Positions 30,894 to 38,584 of a DNA stretch of 64,000 nt are shown here, piece by piece (the stretch's first letter is position 1; the number at the start of each line of letters is the position of its first letter). The position numbers and the translations under genes are program-made. The stretch is taken from assembly GCF_044465595.1 (NCBI RefSeq), contig NZ_JBITLV010000002.1, positions 62,001-126,000 on the forward strand, in the 5' to 3' direction. The notes beneath the pieces are model-generated. The model worked only from the letters and a program-made list of their open reading frames with translations. It searched no databases and was not told the DNA's origin. The stretch comes from Spongisporangium articulatum. Its GTDB lineage: Bacteria > Actinomycetota > Actinomycetes > Actinomycetales > Kineosporiaceae.

Positions 30894-32288
30894 CTACAAC
30901 CCGTAGGCCTCGAGCAGGCGCAGCCAGACCTCGCTGACGGTGGGGAACGACGGGACGGCGTGCCACAGGGTCTCCAGCGGGACCTCGCCGACGATGGCGA
31001 TCGTCGCGCTGTGCAGCAGCTCGGCCGTATGGGCGCCGACGAACGTGGCCCCGACGATCACGTGCCGGGCCTCGTCGACGACGATCTGGCAGGTGCCGCC
31101 GAGCCCGTCGCCGAGCAGGTATGTCCCGGACACCCCGCCGGTCGGCGTCGTCACCACCCGGACGTCGAGACCGCGGTCGCGGGCCTGCTCCTCGGTCAGC
31201 CCGACCGCGGCCACCTGCGGGTCGGAGAACGTCACCCTGGGGACCACGTCGCGAGATGCCTTGTCCCGCGCGTCCTTCCCGAGGATCACGTCACCCACCA
31301 GGCGCGCCTGGTACTTGCCCATGTGGGTCAGCAGCGCGACCCCGTTCACGTCGCCGACCGCGTAGAGCCAGTCGTTGCCCTCGACGCCGGTGGCCAGCAG
31401 CCGGTCGTCGACCGCGACGGGCCTACCCGGCTCCAGGCCCACGGTCTCCAAGCCGAGGTCGGACGTCGCGGACCGGCGGCCGACCGCGACGAGCACCTCG
31501 TCACCGACCACGCTCTCGCCGTCCCCGAAACCGACCCGGACCGGGCCGTCGTCAGCGCGGTGCGCCGACGTGACCTTCACCCCGGTGCGCACCGTGATGC
31601 CCTCGGCCTCGAACGCCTCCTGGACGGCGTCCCCCGCGAACGGCTCCTCCCGGGCCAACAGGCGCGGGCCACCCTCCAGCACCGTGACCGACTCCGCGCC
31701 GAGCCGTTTCACGGCCTGAGCCATCTCGACCCCGATGGTGCCGCCGCCGATCACCACCAGCCGGCGCGGCACCTCCTTGAGCCCGGTGACGTCCCGGTTG
31801 TCCCACGGCCGCGCGTCGCGCAGGCCGTCGATCGGGGGGACGGCCGCGCTCGTCCCGGTGGCCAGCACGACGGCCCGGGACGCGGTCAGCGTCCGCACGC
31901 TCCCGTCGTCCGCCACGACCTCGACCGTGCGCGGGCCGGCCAGCCGGCCGCGCCCCCGGACCAGCGTGATGCCCGCCGAGTCGACCCAGTCGACCTGTCC
32001 GGCGTCCGAGTAGGAGGAGACCATGTAGTCGCGCCAGCCGAGGGCCGCGGCCACGTCCACGGTGCCGGTCACCGCGGGAGCCGCCCCGGGCACCCGCCGT
32101 GCGTCGGCCAGCACGTCGCCCGGGCGGATCAGCGCCTTGCTCGGCACGCAGCCCCAGTACGAGCACTCGCCGCCGACCAGCTGCTTCTCCACCATCGCGG
32201 TGCGCAGCCCGCCCGCCGCCGTCCGGCCCGCGGCGTTCTCGCCCGCCGGCCCCGCCCCGATCACGATCACGTCGAACTGCTCGCTCAT
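30894..32288 (-). CDS. pyridine nucleotide-disulfide oxidoreductase
   Basis: The 464-residue class I flavoprotein reductase has the FAD motif VIVIGAGPAGENAA (7-20), the redox pair Cys42/Cys47 in GGECSYWGCVPSK, the NAD(P) motif VVIGGGTIGVEMAQA near 170, and YAVGDVNG. The C-terminal dimer domain ends LWHAVPSFPTVSEVW, with the catalytic His/Glu pair spaced slightly wider than in lipoamide dehydrogenase (HAHPTLSE). It belongs to the group annotated as mercuric or mycothiol reductase-like; the substrate is not determined. The start is the ATG at 32288. It converges on the helicase and is divergent from malic enzyme. Confidence 0.88.
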   Translation of the reverse strand: MSEQFDVIVIGAGPAGENAAGRTAAGGLRTAMVEKQLVGGECSYWGCVPSKALIRPGDVLADARRVPGAAPAVTGTVDVAAALGWRDYMVSSYSDAGQVDWVDSAGITLVRGRGRLAGPRTVEVVADDGSVRTLTASRAVVLATGTSAAVPPIDGLRDARPWDNRDVTGLKEVPRRLVVIGGGTIGVEMAQAVKRLGAESVTVLEGGPRLLAREEPFAGDAVQEAFEAEGITVRTGVKVTSAHRADDGPVRVGFGDGESVVGDEVLVAVGRRSATSDLGLETVGLEPGRPVAVDDRLLATGVEGNDWLYAVGDVNGVALLTHMGKYQARLVGDVILGKDARDKASRDVVPRVTFSDPQVAAVGLTEEQARDRGLDVRVVTTPTGGVSGTYLLGDGLGGTCQIVVDEARHVIVGATFVGAHTAELLHSATIAIVGEVPLETLWHAVPSFPTVSEVWLRLLEAYGL

Positions 32289-32525
32289 GCCGTGACTCTA
32301 TGCCTCCGGAGCGGGCGGCCACGGGGACCGGGGAGGACGCGCGGACCCCGCCTCCACACGTCGTTCCCCGGCCCCGTCCCGCCCTGGCGGGCCGGCTGCG
32401 GAAGGCCGACAAACAACGATCCTGCTTCGTGCGCAGCCCGTTACGCAACGTTTACACCACTTGATGGCAGTCCCGGGCCGGTCCGCGATTACGACTACCC
32501 CCGGGTAATGCTCAGAATGCGAGCC

Positions 32526-34007
32526 ATGGCAGCGGTTCCCAGCGTCTCGTCGTCCATCACCGTCCGGTTGGAGTTGCCGGCCCGTCCCACCGCGGTCAGC
32601 GAGCTCACCCACGCGATCGAGCAGGCGGGTGCGGTTGTCACCGCGCTCGACGTGACGGCGTCCGGGATGGACCGCGTCCGGATCGACCTCACGTGTGCCA
32701 CCCGCGGCGACGAACACGCCGAGGAGGTCGTCTCCGTCCTGTCGCGACTGGACGGCGTCGAGCTCGGCAAGGTCTCCGACCGCACCTTCCTGATGCACCT
32801 CGGCGGCAAGCTGTCGATCGACTCGAAGGTGCCGATCCGCAACCGCGACGACCTCTCCCTGATCTACACGCCGGGCGTCGCGCGCATCTGCCAGGCCATC
32901 GCCGCCAACCCGGACGACGCGCGCCGGCTCACGATCAAACGCAACACCGTCGCCGTGGTCACCGACGGGTCCGCGGTGCTCGGGCTGGGCAACCTGGGAC
33001 CGCTCGCGGCGTTGCCCGTGATGGAGGGAAAGGCCGCGCTGTTCAAGCGGTTCGCCGACATCGACGCCTTCCCGATCTGCCTCGACACCCAGGACACCGA
33101 CGAGATCGTCGCCATCGTGAAGGCCGTCGCGCCGGGGTTCGCGGGCATCAACCTCGAGGACATCTCCGCGCCGCGCTGCTTCGAGGTCGAGGCCCGGCTG
33201 CGGGAGGCGCTGGACATCCCCGTCTTCCACGACGACCAGCACGGGACGGCGATCGTCACCCTGGCCGCGCTGACCAACGCGCTGAAGGTGGTGGGGAAGT
33301 CGCTGTCCGGCGTGCGGCTGGTGATGTCGGGGGCCGGGGCGGCCGGGACGGCGGTGCTCAAGCTGTTGCTCGCGGCCGGGGCCCGCGACGTGGTCGTCGC
33401 CGACGTGGACGGCGTCGTGCACTCCGGCCGACCGGACCTCTCCGAAAGCCTGCGCTGGACGGCGGAACACACCAACCCGCGCGGCGTCACCGGCTCGCTG
33501 CGGTCGGCGCTGGCCGGGGCCGACGTCTTCGTGGGTCTGTCGGCGCCGGGCATCCTCACGGGCGACGACATCGCGACGATGGCGCCGGGCGCCGTCGTCT
33601 TCGCCCTCGCCAACCCGGTACCCGAGGTGGAGCCGACCGAGGCCGCGCGGTACGCCGCGGTGGTGGCCACCGGCCGCAGCGACTTCGCGAACCAGATCAA
33701 CAACGTGCTCGCGTTCCCCGGGGTGTTCCGGGGGCTGCTCGACGCGCAGTCGCGCGCCATCACCACCGAGACGCTGCTGGCCGCGGCCGCGGCCCTGGCC
33801 GACGTGGTCGGCGACGACGAGCGCAACCCGGCCTACATCGTGCCGAGCGTCTTCCACCCCGACGTGACGCCCGTCGTGGCCGCCGCGGTCGAGGGAGCCG
33901 CGCGCCGGGCCGGGCTGGCCGGGAACGAGGCGCCGGTCGGTGCCGCCGTGGCGGGGCACGGGCAGGTGGGCGTGGGGTCGCCGCGTGGCCGGCACGCGTT
34001 CTCCTGA
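32526..34007 (+). CDS. NAD-dependent malic enzyme with N-terminal ACT domain
   Basis: The 493-residue enzyme decarboxylates malate to pyruvate with reduction of NAD(P), linking the TCA cycle to pyruvate. Residues about 8-90 form an ACT-like regulatory domain (VRLELPARPTAVSELTHAIE). The catalytic part follows: SLIYTPGVARICQ (Tyr), KRNTVAVVTDGSAVLGLGN, EDISAPRCFEVE (metal ligands), VFHDDQHGTA (Asp pair) and a Rossmann motif (MSGAGAAGTAV). Three in-frame ATGs lie at 32508, 32517 and 32526; the last is chosen because family proteins start close to the ACT domain. No clear ribosome site is present. The ACT domain suggests allosteric control by an amino acid. Confidence 0.92.
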   Translation: MAAVPSVSSSITVRLELPARPTAVSELTHAIEQAGAVVTALDVTASGMDRVRIDLTCATRGDEHAEEVVSVLSRLDGVELGKVSDRTFLMHLGGKLSIDSKVPIRNRDDLSLIYTPGVARICQAIAANPDDARRLTIKRNTVAVVTDGSAVLGLGNLGPLAALPVMEGKAALFKRFADIDAFPICLDTQDTDEIVAIVKAVAPGFAGINLEDISAPRCFEVEARLREALDIPVFHDDQHGTAIVTLAALTNALKVVGKSLSGVRLVMSGAGAAGTAVLKLLLAAGARDVVVADVDGVVHSGRPDLSESLRWTAEHTNPRGVTGSLRSALAGADVFVGLSAPGILTGDDIATMAPGAVVFALANPVPEVEPTEAARYAAVVATGRSDFANQINNVLAFPGVFRGLLDAQSRAITTETLLAAAAALADVVGDDERNPAYIVPSVFHPDVTPVVAAAVEGAARRAGLAGNEAPVGAAVAGHGQVGVGSPRGRHAFS

Positions 34008-34056
34008 CGGCCCGCGGCGGACGGCCCACAGCAGAACGGCGCGCGATGATGGCCGG

Positions 34057-34410
34057 GTGCGTCGCCTGTTCTTCGCCGCCGTGGTGGTGGCCCAGCTCGT
34101 CGTCCTGTACTGGCCCCGCGAGGTCTCGACGGGCGGGGTGCCCTACCTGGACAAGGCGATCCACCTGTCCGTCTTCGGCACCGCCGTCTGGGCCGGTGCC
34201 CGCGCCGGCCTGCCGCTGCGTCTCGTCGTCCCCGCGTTCCTGCTGCACGCCCCGGTCAGCGAGCTGGTGCAGCACTACCTGCTGCCCGGGCGGGACGGGG
34301 ACGTGTTCGACGCCCTGGCCGACTGCGTGGGCGTGGCCTGCGGGGCGGGTGTGGCGATATTCACAGGCCTGGGAGCGGGGCGTTTCCGTGCGGTTACCGA
34401 TCCCGGCTGA
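34057..34410 (+). CDS. VanZ-like small membrane protein
   Basis: The 117-residue protein has three or four membrane segments: RLFFAAVVVAQLVVLYWP, DKAIHLSVFGTAVWAGARAG, RLVVPAFLLHAPVSELVQHY and ADCVGVACGAGVAIF. The pattern KAIHLSVFG..SELVQHYLLPGRDGDVFDALAD matches the VanZ/teicoplanin-resistance-like fold, where D-x-x-x-D residues face the membrane core. The biochemical role of the family is unsettled. GTG 34057 is chosen because it opens the first membrane segment. It lies between malic enzyme and the YqgE gene on the same strand. Confidence 0.75.
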   Translation: MRRLFFAAVVVAQLVVLYWPREVSTGGVPYLDKAIHLSVFGTAVWAGARAGLPLRLVVPAFLLHAPVSELVQHYLLPGRDGDVFDALADCVGVACGAGVAIFTGLGAGRFRAVTDPG

Positions 34411-34442
34411 CGAGACCCGGGGGAGCCAGGGATGATGGAGCC

Positions 34443-35009
34443 ATGTCACCCGACAGCAGGCGATTGATCGGCCGCCTGCTCGTCGCCAGCCCCACCCTGA
34501 CGGACGAGAACTTCCGGCGCAGTGTCATTCTCATGCTCGAACACAGCCGCGAAGGCGCCCTCGGGCTGATCGTGAACCGTCCCACCGAGCTCGACGTGGC
34601 CACCGTGCTCCCCGCCTGGCAGCCGTTCACCACCGCTCCGGGGCGCCTGTTCCGGGGCGGGCCCGTCGAACTGGACTCCGCGCTCGGGCTGGTCGCCGTG
34701 CCCGGGCACCGCCCGCAACCCGACGGCATCCGCCTACTGATGGGCTCGGTCGGCCTGGTCGACCTCGACGCCGCCCCGGAGGCGATCGCCGCCAACCTGG
34801 CCGGCCTGCGCATCTTCGCCGGGTACGCCGGCTGGTCGGCCGGGCAGCTGGAGGAGGAGATCGACGAGGGGGCGTGGTTCGTCGTCGACTCCGAACCGCG
34901 CGACGCGTTCAGCGACGCTCCCGACCGGCTCTGGCGGGACGTGCTGCGCCGCCAGCGCGGCCGCCTGGCCATGGTCTCCAGCTACCCCGACGACCCCAGT
35001 CTCAACTGA
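34443..35009 (+). CDS. YqgE/AlgH family protein
   Basis: The 188-residue protein belongs to the UPF0301 family. LIGRLLVASPTLTDENFRRS is followed by VILMLEHSREGALGLIVNRP, the most conserved block, then FRGGPVELDSALGLVAVPG and IFAGYAGWSAGQLEEEIDEG, then WFVVDSEPRDAF. The family is cytoplasmic and widely conserved, but its molecular function is not established. It starts with ATG 34443 and lies 32 bases after the VanZ-like gene. Confidence 0.93.
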   Translation: MSPDSRRLIGRLLVASPTLTDENFRRSVILMLEHSREGALGLIVNRPTELDVATVLPAWQPFTTAPGRLFRGGPVELDSALGLVAVPGHRPQPDGIRLLMGSVGLVDLDAAPEAIAANLAGLRIFAGYAGWSAGQLEEEIDEGAWFVVDSEPRDAFSDAPDRLWRDVLRRQRGRLAMVSSYPDDPSLN

Positions 35010-35020
35010 CGGTCCGCGCG

Positions 35021-35026
35021 TAGAAT
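35021..35026 (+). promoter_or_regulatory. -10 hexamer TAGAAT, leaderless start at 35034
   Basis: TAGAAT ends 7 bases before the ATG, the best match to the consensus in the window. Confidence 0.6.
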
Positions 35027-35033
35027 CGCGCCC

Positions 35034-35363
35034 ATGAGCACCCCGTACCCCGAGCCGGCGCCGCTGTCGTCGCCCGACCAGTCCACGACCGCCGTCCTGG
35101 AACGCGAGCTGCTGGAGCAGCCGGTCGAGCCGGGCGACCACGAGCGGTTCGCGCACTACGTCCGCAAGGAGAAGGTGCTGGAGTCGGCCCTGACCGGCGA
35201 ACCCGTGGTGGCGCTGTGCGGCAAGGTCTGGGTGCCCGGCCGCGACCCGAACAAGTTCCCGGTCTGCCCCATGTGCAAGGAGATCTACGAGGGCCTGCGC
35301 CCCGAGGGCGGTGACGGCTCCGACAAGTCCGGCTCCGGCGGCTCGGGCGGGGCTGAGGGCTGA
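35034..35363 (+). CDS. DUF3039 zinc-ribbon-like protein
   Basis: The 109-residue actinobacterial protein has a conserved centre: HYVRKEKVLESALTGEPVVA, LCGKVWVPGRDPNKFPVCPM and CKEIYEGL. Cys in LCGK and the CPMC pair can bind zinc. The C-terminal 20 residues are Gly/Ser/Asp-rich. No function is known for the family. It starts with ATG 35034, directly behind a strong -10 (leaderless), and its stop overlaps the CTG start proposed for the MFS gene. Confidence 0.88.
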   Translation: MSTPYPEPAPLSSPDQSTTAVLERELLEQPVEPGDHERFAHYVRKEKVLESALTGEPVVALCGKVWVPGRDPNKFPVCPMCKEIYEGLRPEGGDGSDKSGSGGSGGAEG

Positions 35364-36739
35364 GCGAGGCAGCGTCGGCACCGCCTCCGCACGAATCGCT
35401 GCTGCGACCGCCCCACCTGCTGGCCACGCTCGGCCTGCTGAGTCTCGTCACCCTGATCGCCTTCGAGGCGATGTCGATCTCGACGGCGATGCCCGTGGTG
35501 GCGCGCGACCTGGGGGCGATCCGTGAGTACGGGTTCGTCTTCTCCGCCTTCCTCACCCCGTTCCTGCTGGGCGGGGTGCTGGCCGGCAGCTGGGGCGACG
35601 CCGCCGGCCCCCGTCCGGCGCTGACCGCGGGGCTGGCCCTGTTCGGCGGCGGTCTTCTCGTGTGCGGGCTCGCCGAGTCGCTCGAGGTGCTGCTGGTCGG
35701 GCGGGCCGTGGCCGGGGCGGGCGCCGGGCTGCTGGCCGTCAGCATGTACGTGGCGATCGCCGCGATCATCCCGGGAGAGCTGCAGCCCCGGCTGTTCTCG
35801 CTGATCTCGGCCGGCTGGGTGCTGCCCGGCATCCTCGGACCGGCGCTGGCCGGATTCCTCGCCGAGCACGTCTCCTGGCGGGCGGTGTTCCTGCTCGTCC
35901 CGCCGCTCACGGTGCCGCCCGCGCTGGCGCTGCTGCCGCGCGTCCGGCACCTGGGGAACGACGACCCGGGCCGGACGTCGCCCCTCGCCCGGGTCGTCGC
36001 CGGTGCGGCGCTCGCCGTGGGCGTCGGCGGGCTTCAGTGGGGGCTCGGTTCGCTCGACACGGTCGGCGGTGCCCTGCCCGTCGTCGCGACCGTCGCGGGG
36101 GCCGTGCTCACCGGCCTGGCGTTCCCGAGGCTCACCCCGCCCGGCACGGCGCGGCTGGGGCGCGGTCTGCCCACCGTGATCGCGCTGCGTGGGCTGTACT
36201 GCATGGCCTTCTTCGGGGTGGAGTCGTTCGTGCCGCTGATGCTCGTGACCCAACGCGGGCTGAGCCCCACGCTGGCCGGGATCACGCTCAGCCTCGGGGC
36301 GATCGGCTGGACCGTCGGGTCGTACATCCAGGGCCGCCCGAACCTCGCGGTGCCTCGGCACGTCCTGCTCAGCGCCGCCGGGATCGTCGTCGGTCTGTCG
36401 ACGTGGGCGATGACCGCGACGATCCGGCCCGAGGTCCCCGTGTGGCTCGCCTCCGTCGCCTGGGCCGTCGCCGCCTTGGGCATGGGGCTGGGGATGGCCA
36501 GCGTGAGCGTGTTGACCCTGCGGCTGTCGTTGCCGCACGAGAAGGGCGTCAACTCCGCGGCGCTTCAGCTGTCCGACGCGCTGGGCTCTGCTCTCGGGAT
36601 CGGCCTGGCCGGAGCGGCTTTCGCGACCTGGCACGACCCGGTGGCCGGCGACGCTGCCCTGTTCACGGGTATCTGGCTGGCCGGTGGGGCCGTGGCGGTG
36701 TTCGCCGGTCTCGTCGCCCCGCGCGCCCGCACTGCCTGA
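35360..36739 (+). CDS. MFS transporter, probable CTG start
   Basis: This is a major facilitator superfamily exporter with about 12-14 membrane segments. From the first ATG (35471) it would lack the first helix. The upstream frame reads HLLATLGLLSLVTLIAFEAM, an ideal first membrane helix running into the family motif AMSISTAMPVVARDLG. That open frame reaches only to 35357 and has no ATG, GTG or TTG before 35471. CTG at 35360, overlapping the DUF3039 TGA (CTGA), is the best start, giving 459 residues. Motif A-like SWGDAAGPRPAL follows helix 2. The substrate is unknown; DHA2-like drug exporters are the nearest by pattern. Confidence 0.85.
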   Translation: MSEAASAPPPHESLLRPPHLLATLGLLSLVTLIAFEAMSISTAMPVVARDLGAIREYGFVFSAFLTPFLLGGVLAGSWGDAAGPRPALTAGLALFGGGLLVCGLAESLEVLLVGRAVAGAGAGLLAVSMYVAIAAIIPGELQPRLFSLISAGWVLPGILGPALAGFLAEHVSWRAVFLLVPPLTVPPALALLPRVRHLGNDDPGRTSPLARVVAGAALAVGVGGLQWGLGSLDTVGGALPVVATVAGAVLTGLAFPRLTPPGTARLGRGLPTVIALRGLYCMAFFGVESFVPLMLVTQRGLSPTLAGITLSLGAIGWTVGSYIQGRPNLAVPRHVLLSAAGIVVGLSTWAMTATIRPEVPVWLASVAWAVAALGMGLGMASVSVLTLRLSLPHEKGVNSAALQLSDALGSALGIGLAGAAFATWHDPVAGDAALFTGIWLAGGAVAVFAGLVAPRARTA

Positions 36740-36834
36740 AAACCATTGGCCGCGAACGTGGTCCGACTGCCATAGTCGTCGACGTGCTCGGGGAGCGGCG
36801 CCCAGGGAGGTTCCGGACGGCGTCCCGCGAACGA

Positions 36835-36903
36835 TCCGAGGACACCGCCCTTTCAGGAGGCGGCAGCCTGCAAAGCTGCTCGGGTTCAACTCCCGTTCTT
36901 GGG
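36835..36903 (+). other. tRNA-Cys-like sequence, probably degenerate or non-canonical
   Basis: The segment contains a perfect tRNA-Cys anticodon arm (GCAGC, loop CTGCAAA with GCA, GCTGC) and a T-arm CGGG-TTCAACT-CCCG. Before them is a hairpin CCGCC/GGCGG where the D-arm should be. TCCGAGGA can pair with TTCTTGGG as an 8-bp acceptor, with a T-stem of only 4 bp and almost no variable loop. The 3' end has no CCA and the D-loop lacks GG. It may be a tRNA remnant, a selC*-like unusual tRNA, or chance. An alternative 10-bp pairing of CGCCCAGGGA (36800-36809) with TTCTTGGGCG also exists. Confidence 0.35.
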
Positions 36904-37028
36904 CGGCACCCGGTGAATCCGGTGGTTCGTGGCTCTGCGGAACGGGTTTCATCATCGTTCTCCGCCGCTTCCGCCGCACCGGGTACCGCGGGCAGGTTCG
37001 CGGCGGGCGGTATCGAATCGGATGAGAG

Positions 37029-37715
37029 GTGGTGATCACGGTGAAGGTGACGGTGCGCGCGGGAACGCGCGCGGTGGTGCGGATCGACGGCGTCGCGGTG
37101 CAGGTGCTCGAGCCCGGTCGCCACCGGCTGCCCCGGGTCGGGCGGACCGGGTTCCAGGTCGGGCGGCGGGAGGTGCAGCGGGTCGACGTCCGCCGGCAGG
37201 TCCTCGTGCTGGCCGGGCAGGAGCTGGCGACCGCCGACGTGCCCGGGGTCCGGGTCTCGGTGGCCGTGCTGTTCCACGTGGTCGACCCGCTCGCGTTCCT
37301 CGACGTCGCGGCCGACCCGCTCGACGTGGTCCGGCTGGCGGCGCAGCTGGCCCTGCGGGACGCGGTGGCGACCCGGGAGCTGGCGGCGGTCACGGCCGAT
37401 CGGGGCGGGATCGCGGCCGAACTGCAGGCGGCGCTCACCGAGCCGGCGGCCGAGGTCGGCGTCGAGGTGCGGCGGGTCGAGCTGCGGGATGTGACGCTCC
37501 CGCACGAGGTGCGCCACGCCGTCCTGGCGCTGCACACCGCGCGGCAGGAGGGGCTCGCGGCGCTCGAGCGGGCCCGGGGCGAGACAGCGGCGCTCCGGGC
37601 GCTGGCCAACGGTGCGCGGGTGCTGGCGGACAACCCCGGGCTGCTGCAGCTGCGGACGGCCCAGGAGGTCGCGAAGGCCGGCGGCGTGGTCACGCTGACC
37701 CTCACCCCCACCTAA
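37029..37715 (+). CDS. SPFH/Band 7 domain protein
   Basis: The 228-residue protein has the stomatin/prohibitin fold: RVDVRRQVLVLAGQELATAD, VPGVRVSVAVLFHVVDPLAF, AAQLALRDAVATRELAAV and EVGVEVRRVELRDVTLPHEV. A helix with AALERARGETAALRALANGA follows and it ends in TLTLTP. Unlike most slipins there is no N-terminal membrane anchor, so it is soluble or peripherally attached. Three GTG codons lie close together (37029, 37032, 37041); the first is taken. Family members organise membrane microdomains or regulate proteases. It is a single-gene unit followed by repeats. Confidence 0.8.
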   Translation: MVITVKVTVRAGTRAVVRIDGVAVQVLEPGRHRLPRVGRTGFQVGRREVQRVDVRRQVLVLAGQELATADVPGVRVSVAVLFHVVDPLAFLDVAADPLDVVRLAAQLALRDAVATRELAAVTADRGGIAAELQAALTEPAAEVGVEVRRVELRDVTLPHEVRHAVLALHTARQEGLAALERARGETAALRALANGARVLADNPGLLQLRTAQEVAKAGGVVTLTLTPT

Positions 37716-37722
37716 CCCCGTC

Positions 37723-37810
37723 GATCATGCGCAAACGCAGGTTCGCGTTTCGCGGAGTCTGCGTTTGTGCATGATCAACGCAGGGAGTCTGCGTTTGTGC
37801 ATGATCAACG
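37723..37810. repeat. repeat family 3, copy c
   Basis: One inverted unit GATCATGCGCAAACGCAG (37723-37740) is followed by two 27-bp direct units ending TGCGTTTGTGCATGATCAACG (37754-37780 and 37784-37810), period 30. The T for C change in GTTTGTGC is shared by both direct units. Confidence 0.9.
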
Positions 37811-37831
37811 GGAGAGTGGTGGGGGGTGCGG

Positions 37832-38440
37832 ATGACAGTGGGGCCGACAGGCGAGACCATGTCCGTCATGCCGGTGATACCGCGCGTGACGGACGAATGG
37901 ACGGTCGCCGACCTCGACGAGTTCGTCGAGGGCCGCGGTGACGACGGCCTCTCCTACGAACTGCTCGACGGCCTGCTGCTCGTCTGCCCGGCGCCGGTGC
38001 CCCGCCACCAGCGGGTCGTCGGCGAGCTGTACCGGGTGCTGGTCGACGCCTGCCCGCCCGGTGTCGAGGTGCTCTTCGCGCCCCTCGACTGGCGCCCCGA
38101 CGAGCGCACCTCCCTGCAGCCCGACCTGCTCGCCTTCCGGCACGAGGACGCCCGCGAACGGCACATCACCGGGGCCCTGCTGCTGGCGGTCGAGGTGCTG
38201 TCGCCCTCGACCCGGCGCAAGGACCTGGTGCTGAAGTACGCGAAGTACGCCGACGCGGGCGTGCTCAACTACTGGGTCGTCGACCCCGTCACGCCGTCCC
38301 TGGTCGCGTACCGGCTGCAGGACGGGGCCTACGTCGAGGTCGCGGCCGGTGAGGGCGAGACCGAGGTGAGGGTCCCCGGCGACCTGGCGGTCGTCGTCCG
38401 GCCGAGCGCCCTGGTGGCCTCACCTGCACAGACGCGCTGA
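37832..38440 (+). CDS. Uma2 family (DUF820) putative nuclease
   Basis: The 202-residue protein has the restriction-endonuclease-like core of the Uma2 family: LSYELLDGLLLVCPAPVPRH with Glu, SLQPDLLAFRHED with Asp, AVEVLSPSTRRKDLVLKYAK (the E-x-K type end) and ADAGVLNYWVVDP. The active-site pattern is complete. Such genes are abundant in actinobacteria and cyanobacteria, but no biological role is established. ATG 37832 follows GGGGGTG; an ATG at 37859 is an alternative. It lies directly after repeat family 3 copy c. Confidence 0.85.
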   Translation: MTVGPTGETMSVMPVIPRVTDEWTVADLDEFVEGRGDDGLSYELLDGLLLVCPAPVPRHQRVVGELYRVLVDACPPGVEVLFAPLDWRPDERTSLQPDLLAFRHEDARERHITGALLLAVEVLSPSTRRKDLVLKYAKYADAGVLNYWVVDPVTPSLVAYRLQDGAYVEVAAGEGETEVRVPGDLAVVVRPSALVASPAQTR

Positions 38441-38584
38441 GCGTCACCGGCGACACCACCTAACACGGCAAAACCGGGTCGCGAAGCATCCCCGAGCGGT
38501 GGGCATGTCGTTTGCCCGAAGCGATTAACCTCGCCTGCGGCCGGGCAGCAAGGGTCGAGAGCGAGAGCGGAGCCAGGTTTCTAC

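Noticed and set aside
36790..36910. Selenocysteine tRNA (selC)
   Set aside because: No 7-base loop with TCA on a proper stem, no long D-stem and no selA/selB nearby; the GCA arm fits a Cys-like tRNA better.
35285..37711. 808-codon minus-strand frame over the MFS and Band 7 genes
   Set aside because: Covers two real genes and an RNA-like gap in antisense; no recognisable domain.
38441..38584. Possible riboswitch before the XPB-like helicase
   Set aside because: The leader has purine runs and GGCAAAACC, but I could not match it to c-di-GMP, c-di-AMP, cobalamin or SAM classes.
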